64,000 nt of DNA from Breviolum minutum Mf 1.05b.01 (taxonomy: Eukaryota > Sar > Dinophyceae > Suessiales > Symbiodiniaceae), in the NCBI GenBank assembly GCA_000507305.1, contig DF239050.1, positions 272,361 through 336,360 of the forward strand, given 5' to 3'. The stretch itself is not shown here. More notes on this DNA, generated by a model, which saw nothing but the letters and a program-made list of their open reading frames with translations, made no database searches and was not told the origin of the DNA. Numbering within the stretch: the first letter of the stretch is position 1.

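Overview
The window looks like nuclear DNA of a dinoflagellate, most likely a Symbiodiniaceae-type alga. There is no long uninterrupted gene. Coding sequence comes in tiny exons (14 to about 120 bp) whose joins I could check by reading frame against conserved protein motifs. The introns use GT, GC and GA donors, and nearly every acceptor is AG followed by an exonic G. That mixture is known from dinoflagellate genomes. No tRNA, rRNA, CRISPR or bacterial element was seen.

The main feature is a single axonemal-type dynein heavy chain gene on the minus strand. It runs through the whole window and is open at both ends. From high to low coordinates I can follow: tail (about 64-58.6 kb, weak), linker (58.2-50.2 kb), AAA1 (49.7-46.3 kb), AAA2 (45.5-42.9 kb), AAA3 (39.7-37.8 kb), AAA4 (35.9-29.0 kb), stalk and microtubule-binding domain (28.3-26.2 kb), AAA5 (25.7-21.9 kb), AAA6 (12.8-9.8 kb) and C-terminal domain (9.3 kb to base 8). 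The C-terminal motif TTGHSTNFV resembles inner-arm, single-headed type heavy chains. The Walker A motifs of AAA1 and AAA4 are intact after splicing.

The most unusual observation is that three long dynein introns, whose flanking exons join in phase, each contain another protein-coding gene on the same strand. (1) Intron 52987-56777 holds an SLX4-like gene (SAP-like plus C-terminal SLX4 domain) with a recent tandem exon duplication. (2) Intron 29920-33956 holds a multi-exon gene of unknown function. (3) Intron 2258-8923 holds a gene for a secreted or membrane protein: signal peptide, RRRSFDD heptads, poly-proline, about ten cysteine-rich modules, one transmembrane segment, then a glycine-rich beta-type domain. 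Each nested gene has its own introns of the same GT/GC/GA...AG|G type. How host and nested transcripts are both matured is an open question; independent transcription with spliced-leader trans-splicing is one possibility.

Other features are a 416-bp MITE-like element with imperfect terminal inverted repeats and a 10-bp target duplication (13183-13598), CAT/GAT trinucleotide arrays, 9-bp tandem repeats and one undetermined base. Most of the remaining sequence is intron without visible function. Exons not listed individually almost certainly exist, especially in 13-22 kb, 36-44 kb and 58.6-64 kb, where I could not fix boundaries by eye.
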